A DNA stretch of 64,000 nt from Solobacterium sp. GTDB lineage: Bacteria; Bacillota_I; Bacilli_A; Erysipelotrichales; Erysipelotrichaceae. Positions within the stretch are counted from its first letter, which is position 1. Each line of letters opens with the position of its first letter. Made by a program: the position numbers and the translations under genes. Location: the NCBI GenBank assembly GCA_017510405.1, contig JAFWNG010000040.1, forward strand, positions 177,964 through 241,963, read 5' to 3'. The notes beneath the pieces are model-generated. The model saw nothing but the letters and a program-made list of their open reading frames with translations. It was not told the DNA's origin and ran no database searches. Shown piece after piece: positions 17,183-24,481 of the stretch.

Positions 17183-18400
17183 ATGAAAGTGAATTTCGTA
17201 TATGTCCGGCACGGGGAAACGCTGTTCAACGTGACCGGACGGTTTCAGGGAAAATGCGACAGTCCGCTGACGGAAAAGGGAATTGCGCAGGCAGAAGACA
17301 GTGCTTCTGCTCTCTGCCGGCTTGCGGTGACGCGCTGTTATGTTTCCCCTCTGGAGCGGGCAATCGACACTGCGCAGATCCTGTGCCGCAGAAACGGGAT
17401 CGTTCCGAAAGAACATGCCGGACTGATCGAGTTTGATTTCGGCGAACTGGACGGTGAACGATTTGACAATGTGCGGGACATCGTCCAGGGGCACGGGGGT
17501 GACTGGAGCGATGTCGGCGGGGAATCGGAAGAAGAATACCGGAACCGCATGAATGCGTTCTTTCAGGATGTGCTGGAAGAAAGCATTGACGGGGATACCG
17601 TCATGATCGTCGGTCACGGCTCCTGGTACCGGCACATGGAAAAAGAACTTTTCAGCGACAGGGGAGGACGACTGCCCAACGCAGGCATCTTTTTCTTTGC
17701 ATACGAAGACGGAAAATGGACGCGCACCGGCGGACCGTACACTGCCGATGAATACCGCGCTCTGCAGAAGAAACATGTGACGTTCTATTATGTGCGTCAC
17801 GGCATTACGGTGTTCAATGAAAAGCACCGCATGCAGGGACGGGCCGGCGGACCGCTTTCCAAAACGGGAAAACAACAGGCATATGCCGCAAAAGAAGCAC
17901 TGAAAAAAGTGCCTTTCACCAAAGCATATACATCCACCGCGTTCCGGGCACGCGAGACCATGGCCATCCTGCTGGAAGGCCGAGCTCTGCGTCCTGTCCG
18001 TGACAAACGCCTTCAGGAAGTGTTTTTCGGACAGCTGGAAGGCGAACACTATCCGGATGTGCGCGACGAAGTGGAAGCGCGGCATATTACCGAGGAATGG
18101 AAGGATATCGGCGGGGAATCGCGGGAAGAGATCCATGCCCGGATCGCGTCGTTTTTCAAAGAAGCGGCGGACAGCGCAGACGACGGGGATACGATCCTGT
18201 GCACTGCCCACGGCATCCTGTATATGAATATTCTGGAAGTGCTGTTCGGCATCTCCCGTCAGGAAGCCTACGAAGAAGCGAGGAAGCGGAATGCGGTGCC
18301 GATGCCGGGCTGCGGGATCTTCCGTTTTGCATACGAAGACGGACAGTTCCGGTTCACGCAGTTCATGCAGAGACCGGAAGACTGGAGGAATGATGAATAA
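17183..18400 (+). CDS. Tandem fusion of two histidine-phosphatase domains
   Basis: 405 residues made of two complete phosphoglycerate-mutase-like histidine phosphatase domains. Domain 1 (about 1-195) begins VRHGETLFNVTGRFQGKCDSPLT and has a second histidine in VGHGSWYRH. Domain 2 (about 197-400) begins VRHGITVFNEKHRMQGRAGGPLS and has TAHGILYMN. Both keep the RHG nucleophile and the late catalytic His. Single-domain enzymes are about 200 residues, so this is an in-frame duplication or fusion. It has no strong ribosome site and is probably coupled to the HAD gene 4 bases upstream. The substrate is unknown. Confidence 0.88.
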   Translation: MKVNFVYVRHGETLFNVTGRFQGKCDSPLTEKGIAQAEDSASALCRLAVTRCYVSPLERAIDTAQILCRRNGIVPKEHAGLIEFDFGELDGERFDNVRDIVQGHGGDWSDVGGESEEEYRNRMNAFFQDVLEESIDGDTVMIVGHGSWYRHMEKELFSDRGGRLPNAGIFFFAYEDGKWTRTGGPYTADEYRALQKKHVTFYYVRHGITVFNEKHRMQGRAGGPLSKTGKQQAYAAKEALKKVPFTKAYTSTAFRARETMAILLEGRALRPVRDKRLQEVFFGQLEGEHYPDVRDEVEARHITEEWKDIGGESREEIHARIASFFKEAADSADDGDTILCTAHGILYMNILEVLFGISRQEAYEEARKRNAVPMPGCGIFRFAYEDGQFRFTQFMQRPEDWRNDE

Positions 18401-19232
18401 GTTTCTGTTTTTTGATATCGACGGTACGCTGACGGACAGCGATCACGGCATACAGTGGCCTTCGGAAAGCACGCTGGCGGCGATCCGCAAAGCACAGGCG
18501 GCCGGCAGCCGCTGCCTGATCTGCTCGGGACGCAATCTCGGCGGTCTGAAGCAGTATCTCGCGCTGAACATGGACGGCTATATCTTCAGTGACGGCGGCG
18601 GGATCTATTTCCCGGGACAGGAACCGATCCTCGAACCGATCCCGGATGACCTCGTCCGCTGGCTTATTCATGACGTGACCGTTAACCGGCACGGCGAAAT
18701 GATCCTGGCAGCGGTGGACCGCATGTACTGCAGTCCGCAGGAATATGAGTTTATGACCGAATTCACCGGTCAGATCGCCGCGGCGGAAAACGTCAGCCTG
18801 GCGGAAATGCTCGAACGTATGGGCATCCGGCATCTTGCGGATTATAACGGGGAACCGGTCATGGAAAGCGACGTCGGCTTTGCCTGTCAGGCAGATGAAG
18901 ACGCATTTATGCGCGATCTGCCGGAAGAACTGGAATTCGTATCCACGACAGCTTCCTACGGACGTGGGGAACGTACGAGCGGCGAAGTAACGAAGCGCGG
19001 CGTCAATAAAGGCGCAGGCATACAAAAAGCCGTCCGGCTCATGAACGGCTCTATGGAAGATACATACGGCTTCGGCGATTCCATGAATGACGCGTCGATG
19101 CTGGCGGTGTGCAATACAGGCATTGCCATGGGCAACGGTGCGCAGGAACTGAAAGATCTCGCGGACTACGTGACCGGCGATATTCAGGAAGACGGACTCG
19201 CGGACGCCATGCGGCACTTCGGTCTTATCTGA
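18393..19232 (+). CDS. Cof-type HAD-superfamily phosphatase
   Basis: 279 residues with FFDIDGTLTDSDHG (motif I), ICSGRNLGG (motif II), NKGAGIQKAV (motif III region) and GFGDSMNDASMLAV (motif IV). The start overlaps the end of the histidine-phosphatase gene by 8 bases; of the two adjacent ATGs (18390, 18393) the second has better spacing from GGAGG. It is a paralogue of the HAD gene at 16414. Its stop overlaps the convergent lipid-kinase gene by 8 bases. Confidence 0.9.
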   Translation: MNKFLFFDIDGTLTDSDHGIQWPSESTLAAIRKAQAAGSRCLICSGRNLGGLKQYLALNMDGYIFSDGGGIYFPGQEPILEPIPDDLVRWLIHDVTVNRHGEMILAAVDRMYCSPQEYEFMTEFTGQIAAAENVSLAEMLERMGIRHLADYNGEPVMESDVGFACQADEDAFMRDLPEELEFVSTTASYGRGERTSGEVTKRGVNKGAGIQKAVRLMNGSMEDTYGFGDSMNDASMLAVCNTGIAMGNGAQELKDLADYVTGDIQEDGLADAMRHFGLI

Positions 19233-20139
19233 AGTCCGGACCGTAGATCGTAATGGCTTCCGGTACGGTGTCGATCACGATATCCTGTACCGGGAAGCCG
19301 TCTTCACCATCCAGTGTCCAGATCGTTTCCCGGTCAAAATGCAGTTCGATATGCCGGCCGCGGAACGAACGGATATGCTTTTCATCCGGTGTGCCGCCGA
19401 TGATGGAACCGGCAAGTTCCGTAAGATCCATCGGATTGGTGAGCGGCGGGATCAGAGTGACTTCCAGAAGACCGTCGTTGATCAGCGTATCCTGCAGGGC
19501 AGCCAGCCGTACGCCGGCAACAGAAATGGAGTTGGATACGGAACCAAGCATGACGTCGCCTTCCCACCGGGTGCCGTCACAGATCAGAGAGACATGACGC
19601 TTGTAGCTGATGTCCTCCGGAATGCTGGCAATGAAGCTCAGTACATAGGCGGCGTAGCCCATGCTGTTCTTCATATCCTGCGGTGTCGCATAGCTGACGC
19701 GGGAGAAGGCACCGAAAGCAGCCACATAGTTGAAATACGTATTATTGAACCGGCCGATGTCATACCGGAGTGTTCGCTTTTCCGCGATATACCGGCAGAT
19801 GTCTTCCGGTTTTACTGTGTCTGCCCGGTACAGAGTATGAGAAAAATCATTCGTGGAACCGGCCGGGATGTATCCGATCGGGACATGAATACCGGCTTCC
19901 ATCATGGTGTTGATGACGTGGTTCATCGTACCGTCGCCGCCAAGCACAACGATGCTTTCATAATCCACTTCCGCACCGGTAAGAATGCTTTCCGACGTCA
20001 GATTGCGGGAAGGGATGATGGGATACATAGTTACTTCACAGTTGTATTCCGCAAGATGACGGATCACATCGGTAACACGCCGGTCATTTCCGTTCACACC
20101 GGATGACGGGTTAAAGATCATCAGTATTTTTCGCTTCAT
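19225..20139 (-). CDS. Diacylglycerol/lipid kinase family protein (YegS/DagK type)
   Basis: 304 residues. The catalytic N-terminal domain begins KILMIFNPSSG and has the VLGGDGTMNHVINTMM nucleotide loop and IGYIPAGSTNDFSHTL, all diagnostic of DAGK_cat. The beta-sandwich C-terminal domain ends with LDGEDGFPVQDIVIDTVPEAITIYGP. Members phosphorylate diacylglycerol or related lipids at the membrane. The start overlaps the upstream ATC-hydrolase-like gene by ATGA and has a GGGAGG site within that gene. Confidence 0.92.
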   Translation of the reverse strand: MKRKILMIFNPSSGVNGNDRRVTDVIRHLAEYNCEVTMYPIIPSRNLTSESILTGAEVDYESIVVLGGDGTMNHVINTMMEAGIHVPIGYIPAGSTNDFSHTLYRADTVKPEDICRYIAEKRTLRYDIGRFNNTYFNYVAAFGAFSRVSYATPQDMKNSMGYAAYVLSFIASIPEDISYKRHVSLICDGTRWEGDVMLGSVSNSISVAGVRLAALQDTLINDGLLEVTLIPPLTNPMDLTELAGSIIGGTPDEKHIRSFRGRHIELHFDRETIWTLDGEDGFPVQDIVIDTVPEAITIYGPDFR

Positions 20140-20783
20140 GATAAGACCTCCCTGCCGAAAACGGCAGAATATTCGTTCAATGCGCTGTCAAGGATCGCTT
20201 CGGCGTGATCCGGTGCAGCTTCCTGCAGAGTTTCCTTCACCGTATCCAGAAGCTCCTGGCAGTGGAAGGAAAACGGCAGGATATACTTCCCGCTGTCTTC
20301 TGCCTTGCGGGACGCTGTATAGTCGGGATCTGCTGGTTCGTTCCAGCGGAATACGCAGCATGGATCACCTTTTCCGATTGCCTGTTTCACGGTCAGTCCG
20401 AAACTGCCGCCAAATCCGTCCGCCAGTCCGTTATCCACATAATGGCAGTACAGCGTTCCTTCCTTCAGAAGACCGTGTTTTTTCCATGCGTCATACCAGG
20501 CGCATTTGCGGACAGTGGAGATGCTTGCGTCTTCGGTATAGGACATGGAAGAGATGTTTTCACCCGGGTCCCCGGCCCATTCTCCGTAAATGAAGAACGC
20601 GTTCATATCCCGGGCATCATGCCTGCTGTCCGCGTGCGCTGCCATGCGCTGACCGCGCCGGATGCCGTAGGCGTATGTTGCCTTTGCCATGATATTTCGT
20701 CCTTCCTGTTCCCCGAGATGTCCGCAGGCATTCTTTACCAGCAGGGCATACAGGACGGCATGCTGTTCAATTCCGATTTTCAT
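20136..20783 (-). CDS. L-2-amino-thiazoline-4-carboxylate hydrolase-like protein
   Basis: 215 residues matching the ATC_hydrolase family outline: an N-terminal helix (EQHAVLYALLVKNACGHLGEQ), YAYGIRRGQRMA, a central region with MSYTEDASISTVRKCAWYDAWKKHG, and YCHYVDNGLADGFGG with the conserved C...H...D. Family members are annotated by similarity to the Pseudomonas enzyme of L-cysteine formation from ATC; most have no proven reaction. No ribosome site precedes the ATG, but an extended -10 (TGATACAAT on the minus strand) ends 6 bases before it, so the transcript may be leaderless. Confidence 0.75.
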   Translation of the reverse strand: MKIGIEQHAVLYALLVKNACGHLGEQEGRNIMAKATYAYGIRRGQRMAAHADSRHDARDMNAFFIYGEWAGDPGENISSMSYTEDASISTVRKCAWYDAWKKHGLLKEGTLYCHYVDNGLADGFGGSFGLTVKQAIGKGDPCCVFRWNEPADPDYTASRKAEDSGKYILPFSFHCQELLDTVKETLQEAAPDHAEAILDSALNEYSAVFGREVLS

Positions 20784-20886
20784 GAAAATATTGTATCACG
20801 CGTCATACCGGCAGAAGAGGCACAATTCTTCATATGTGTTTCAGAGAAACGGGAAACTCTGTATACAGTGACTTTTCAAAAAAGAG

Positions 20887-20915
20887 TTGACATATGAGTT
20901 AGCCTACGCTAACAT
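20887..20915 (+). promoter_or_regulatory. Promoter with embedded palindromic operator
   Basis: TTGACA (20887-20892) and TAACAT (20910-20915) are 17 bases apart. The perfect inverted repeat GTTAGC-CTAC-GCTAAC (20898-20913) fills the spacer and overlaps the -10, so a bound repressor would block polymerase. The half-site resembles those of DtxR/MntR-type metal regulators, and the ZIP gene at 61096 has a related GTTAG palindrome. The regulator is not encoded nearby. Confidence 0.6.
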
Positions 20916-20974
20916 TGAATCAGAAAGGCAAACGGCTCCGTCTCTTTCCATCACACTCCTTTCGGGGCCGACAG

Positions 20975-21090
20975 TCTGAAGTACCGGACCAGGGCATATG
21001 ATCCGGGAAAGTACTACCGTGTCCTCCTCAAACTACGGTATACACCAAAAGAACTGGAACGGCGGAATGGGCACCCCGTTCTTTTTCTTA
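20975..21090 (+). ncRNA. Candidate structured leader with terminator upstream of dehydrogenase 1
   Basis: Three successive hairpins can be drawn. One pairs AGTACCGGA (20980-20988) with TCCGG...GTACT (21002-21015). A second pairs TACCGT (21015-21020) with ACGGTA (21035-21040). A third, GAACGG/CCGTTC (21057-21062 with 21076-21081), is followed by five T residues. The layout of aptamer-like hairpins then a terminator, between a promoter and a gene 120 bases later, suggests attenuation or a riboswitch. It matches no riboswitch class I recognise. Confidence 0.35.
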
Positions 21091-21212
21091 TTCTCAGATA
21101 AATTTGGAACGAAAACGTCTGATAGTTCCACATACGAACGGAAGGGGCTGTATGTACCGGAATTCCTTCCCGGTATCTGTTATTTTGAGAGCGGTACAAG
21201 GAGGATCACCAA

Positions 21213-22277
21213 ATGAAACCGTTAAAAGATGAATACAAAGTAATTATCTGGGGACTCGGCAGTGTCGGCAGAAGCGCTCTGCAGATCATCAACGCAAAGA
21301 GTTCTCTGCGTCTTGTGGCAGCGTATGACATCGATCCGAAGAAGATCGGACGCGATGCCGGCGAAGTCTGCGGATTTGAACCGGCAGGCGTTATCGTTAC
21401 AAACGACCGCGAAGCCGTGCTGAACACAGAAGCAGACATCTGCCTGTATTACGCCGCTTCCGTATGGGATGAAGGAAAACTTCCGGATCTTGAAACATGC
21501 CAGGCAAACGTAGACGACATCGTCGCACTGCTCAGCCACGGCAAAAACGTGACAACCACCGTCAATGTATATTTCTCCGAAAAGAACCAGCCGCGGTATT
21601 TCAAAGAGATCGATGAAGCTGCGAAGGCGCACGGCGTCACATATACGCAGCAGGGGATCTTCCCGGGCTTCTTTACACCGTATCTGCCGACAGTATTCGG
21701 CTGCCTCACACGCAAAATTAATAAAGTTATCGTATACGGCGGCCAGGACGACTCCGCTAACACAGCACCGTGGCTCAACTTCCTGTGCTACGGAAAAACC
21801 GTGGAGGATATCCCGCCGGCACAGTTCGCTTTCCTGAAGAGCCTGTTCTTCACATACTACGGACCGACGGTCATCGAGATCACTGAGCGTCTGGGTCTGG
21901 AATATGACGAGTACCGCTGCGATGTCACGCAGATCATGGCGGACGAAGAAGTCACTACGCCGAACGCACACATTACGCCGGGCACGATCGGTACGCATTT
22001 CTTTGTCATGGCGACCTACAACAAGGGTGAAGAAGTCGTCGGCTTCCACTTCAACCACAAAGGTTCCAATGAGATCCTGCATGACTACACTGTGGACAAG
22101 GCAATTGAGATCTTCGGTGAACCGCATGTACGCGTGGATATCGAAGGCATCATCGATCACTTCGATCCGTTCCTAACGTCCGCCGCTCCGAACGTCAATC
22201 TGATTCCTGCCATTGTGGAAGCCGAGCCGGGCTACCACGATGCCCTGGATATTCCGCTGATCCGTCTTCCGAAATAA
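21213..22277 (+). CDS. DapB-like NAD(P)-dependent dehydrogenase, paralogue 1
   Basis: 354 residues. The N-terminal Rossmann fold starts YKVIIWGLGSVGRSALQIINA (GxGxxG). The C-terminal half (QQGIFPGFFTPYLPTVFGCL, VIVYGGQDDSANTAPW, FTYYGPTVIEITERLGLEYDEY) matches the dihydrodipicolinate-reductase-like family that includes 2,4-diaminopentanoate dehydrogenase. It is longer than lysine-pathway DapB (about 250 residues), so an amine or amino-acid dehydrogenase role is more likely than lysine synthesis. A GGAGG site precedes the ATG. A close paralogue is at 28800. The gene is monocistronic between the structured leader and the terminator at 22292. Confidence 0.8.
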   Translation: MKPLKDEYKVIIWGLGSVGRSALQIINAKSSLRLVAAYDIDPKKIGRDAGEVCGFEPAGVIVTNDREAVLNTEADICLYYAASVWDEGKLPDLETCQANVDDIVALLSHGKNVTTTVNVYFSEKNQPRYFKEIDEAAKAHGVTYTQQGIFPGFFTPYLPTVFGCLTRKINKVIVYGGQDDSANTAPWLNFLCYGKTVEDIPPAQFAFLKSLFFTYYGPTVIEITERLGLEYDEYRCDVTQIMADEEVTTPNAHITPGTIGTHFFVMATYNKGEEVVGFHFNHKGSNEILHDYTVDKAIEIFGEPHVRVDIEGIIDHFDPFLTSAAPNVNLIPAIVEAEPGYHDALDIPLIRLPK

Positions 22278-22291
22278 GACTGTGCAGCAAG

Positions 22292-22326
22292 AAAACCATG
22301 TGATCACCCTCACATGGTTTTTTGTT
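22292..22326 (+). terminator. Intrinsic terminator
   Basis: AAACCATGTGA (22293-22303) pairs with TCACATGGTTT (22310-22320) and is followed by TTTTGTTTG. Confidence 0.9.
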
Positions 22327-22429
22327 TGTACTGAAAATGTTACACATTATATGAAAACAGTTGCATAAACAGAGATAACGCTTTCATTTGTTCTTGACGG
22401 CAAAATGGCGATATGCAAAAATAGGATTA

Positions 22430-22692
22430 CAAACCGATGATGAAGGGTGAGTAGATGCGGTCCCTTTTCCTCAAGAGAGCTGCGAATGGTGAGAGCGCGG
22501 CGGAAAATACAGCATTGAATGGACTTCTGAGGGCGACCTGAACGGAAACAAGTAGGGAAGCCGGAGCCGGCCGCTCCGTAATCAAAAAGCCTGCATATGA
22601 CCGTATGCAAGAGTGGGCGTATCCGTACGCCAAGCCGGGTGGCACCGCAGGTAATGATCCTGTCCCAGCAGATTGCAGGGACAGGTTTTTTG
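22430..22692 (+). ncRNA. T-box riboswitch leader, tRNA-Trp specific
   Basis: The leader shows the ordered T-box landmarks: the AGTA motif (22450-22453), the apical AGAGAGC...AATGGTGAGAGC (22474-22496), a specifier segment GAATGGACTTCTGAG with codon TGG at 22520-22522, and the T-box GGGTGGCACCGCAG (22637-22650). A terminator follows: CCTGTCCC (22659-22666) with GGGACAGG (22678-22685) and six T residues. The specifier reads tryptophan. The bulge base after TGG is C, which pairs with the G discriminator expected on tRNA-Trp. Uncharged tRNA-Trp should therefore switch on the trpB gene 57 bases downstream. A TTGACG -35 lies at 22394-22399. Confidence 0.93.
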
Positions 22693-22748
22693 TCTCCTGC
22701 AGAAAAGAGCCTGCAGGGTCTGAGCAGGCAGGAAAGGAGAATACAAAC

Positions 22749-24119
22749 ATGACAGACATCCCTTACAAAATCTATCTGGAAGAAACGGAAATGCCGGAAT
22801 CCTGGTACAATCTCCGGGCAGACATGAAAAACAAACCTGCTCCGCTTCTCAATCCGGGAACCGGAAAACCGATGACTGCCGAGGAACTCAGCGGTGTATT
22901 CTGTGCCGATCTGGTCGCACAGGAACTGGATGACACGACTCCGTTCATTGCGATTCCGGAAGAGATCCGCAATTTCTATAAAATGTATCGTCCTTCCCCG
23001 CTGGTACGAGCATACTGCCTGGAAGAAAAACTGCAGACACCGGCAAAGATCTACTATAAGTTCGAAGGAAACAATACATCCGGAAGCCATAAGCTGAATT
23101 CCGCGATCGCTCAGGCATACTATGCCAAGAAACAGGGACTCAAAGGCGTTACAACAGAGACCGGTGCCGGCCAGTGGGGCACGGCGCTGTCCATGGCATG
23201 CGCATATCTCGGCCTTGACTGCAGAGTTTACATGGTCAAGATCTCCTATGAGCAGAAGCCGTTCCGCCGTGAAGTCATGCGTACATACGGCGCTACCGTA
23301 ACACCGTCTCCGTCGATGACGACAGAAGTCGGCAAAAAGATCCTGGCAGAGCATCCGGGCACAACGGGAAGCCTTGGCTGCGCGATCTCCGAAGCAGTCG
23401 AAGACGCAGTAACACACGAAGGCTACCGGTATGTACTGGGAAGCGTGCTGAACCAGGTCCTCCTGCACCAGTCGGTGATCGGTCTGGAGACAAAAGCAGC
23501 TCTGGATAAGTACAATATCAAACCGGATATCATCATCGGATGTGCCGGCGGCGGCTCCAACCTCGGCGGTCTGATCGCTCCGTTCATGGGCGAAAAGCTG
23601 CGCGGAGAAGCAGATTACCGCATCATCGCGGTAGAACCGACATCCTGCCCGAGCTTCACCCGCGGTGTGTTCGCGTATGATTTCTGCGACACCGGCATGA
23701 TCTGCCCGCTGGCCAAAATGTACACCATCGGTTCCAGCTATATCCCTGCACCGAACCACGCCGGCGGTCTGCGTTTCCACGGCATGAGCCCGGTCCTCTC
23801 CCAGCTCTACCATGACGGATACATGGAAGCGATCTCTGTGAAGCAGACAGACGTCTTCGAAGCAGCAGAGTTCTTCGCCCGCAGCGAAGGCATCCTGCCG
23901 GCACCGGAAAGCTCCCATGCCATCAAGGCTGCCATCGATGAAGCGCTCAAGTGCAAAGAGACCGGCGAAGAAAAGACGATCGTCTTCGGCCTCACCGGCA
24001 CAGGTTACTTCGACATGGTCGCATATGAGAAGTTCCATGACGGAGATATGACAAACTACATCCCGACCGACGAAGAACTGGCAGCGGCCATCGCTACACT
24101 TCCGAAAGTCGCAGAATAA
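22749..24119 (+). CDS. trpB: Tryptophan synthase beta chain, TrpB2 type
   Basis: 456 residues, longer than TrpB1 (about 400), with the N-terminal extension and TrpB-like PLP fold of the TrpB2 group. The PLP lysine is in GNNTSGSHKLNSA (K115). TETGAGQWG, the glycine-rich phosphate loop GCAGGGSNLGG and GLRFHGMSPV are present. It condenses indole with serine to tryptophan; TrpB2 enzymes often work without TrpA and may salvage indole. No trpA or other trp gene is adjacent, yet a tryptophan T-box controls it. An AAGGAG site lies 9 bases upstream. Confidence 0.93.
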   Translation: MTDIPYKIYLEETEMPESWYNLRADMKNKPAPLLNPGTGKPMTAEELSGVFCADLVAQELDDTTPFIAIPEEIRNFYKMYRPSPLVRAYCLEEKLQTPAKIYYKFEGNNTSGSHKLNSAIAQAYYAKKQGLKGVTTETGAGQWGTALSMACAYLGLDCRVYMVKISYEQKPFRREVMRTYGATVTPSPSMTTEVGKKILAEHPGTTGSLGCAISEAVEDAVTHEGYRYVLGSVLNQVLLHQSVIGLETKAALDKYNIKPDIIIGCAGGGSNLGGLIAPFMGEKLRGEADYRIIAVEPTSCPSFTRGVFAYDFCDTGMICPLAKMYTIGSSYIPAPNHAGGLRFHGMSPVLSQLYHDGYMEAISVKQTDVFEAAEFFARSEGILPAPESSHAIKAAIDEALKCKETGEEKTIVFGLTGTGYFDMVAYEKFHDGDMTNYIPTDEELAAAIATLPKVAE

Positions 24120-24140
24120 GTATTTACGGAAATATGATTT

Positions 24141-24171
24141 GACCGGGACAGATGATCTGTTCCGGTCTTTT
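24141..24171 (+). terminator. Intrinsic terminator after trpB
   Basis: GACCGGGACAG (24141-24151) pairs with CTGTTCCGGTC (24157-24167), then TTTT. Confidence 0.85.
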
Positions 24172-24184
24172 CGTACCTATGGAA

Positions 24185-24214
24185 AACTGCACTGTTCCGG
24201 TGAACAGTGCAGTT
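24185..24214 (-). terminator. Perfect 13-bp inverted repeat, probable terminator of the leftward operon
   Basis: AACTGCACTGTTC (24185-24197) and GAACAGTGCAGTT (24202-24214) pair perfectly around CGGT. Read on the minus strand the stem runs into TTTTCC, so it most likely ends transcription of the lipoprotein/small-protein operon. Confidence 0.6.
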
Positions 24215-24284
24215 GTTGAACTGAAAAGCGAGACCTCACCGCAGGATCCGATGGATATCTGCCTGCGATAGATCTGCGTTCAGT

Positions 24285-24437
24285 TTATTTCTTGTTATAC
24301 TCCTTACGGATCGTACCGATCCGTTTGTCGCTCCGGGTATCGCGTCCGTTTTTATTGCGGATCGTTCCCGGGGGAAGCCCGTTCTTTTTCTCCAATGTGC
24401 CGACTGTACAGTCACTGCGTGTTTTGCGAATTGCCAT
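24285..24437 (-). CDS. Small basic protein with internal duplication (50 residues)
   Basis: A 50-residue frame starts at ATG 24437 behind AGGAGG with 8-base spacing. The product is strongly basic. The segment KTRSDCTVGTLEKKNG near the N-terminus is echoed by DTRSDKRIGTIRKEYNKK at the C-terminus (TRSD..GT..K shared), so it consists of two copies of a ~17-residue unit. No membrane segment or signal peptide is seen. It lies 44 bases downstream of the PASTA lipoprotein on the same strand, before a terminator-like repeat. I do not recognise the family. Confidence 0.7.
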   Translation of the reverse strand: MAIRKTRSDCTVGTLEKKNGLPPGTIRNKNGRDTRSDKRIGTIRKEYNKK

Positions 24438-24481
24438 AGTGTATTCCTCCTTATTTATTCAAAATTCATATATATTCATCT

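Noticed and set aside
768..20139. Large opposite-strand open frames, e.g. over trkA-trkH and mutL
   Set aside because: They mirror the codon periodicity of well-identified genes and have no ribosome sites or recognisable products.
20998..21216. Possible 72-residue coding frame upstream of dehydrogenase 1
   Set aside because: It runs through the terminator hairpin and has no ribosome site or recognisable protein features; the region is better explained as a leader RNA.
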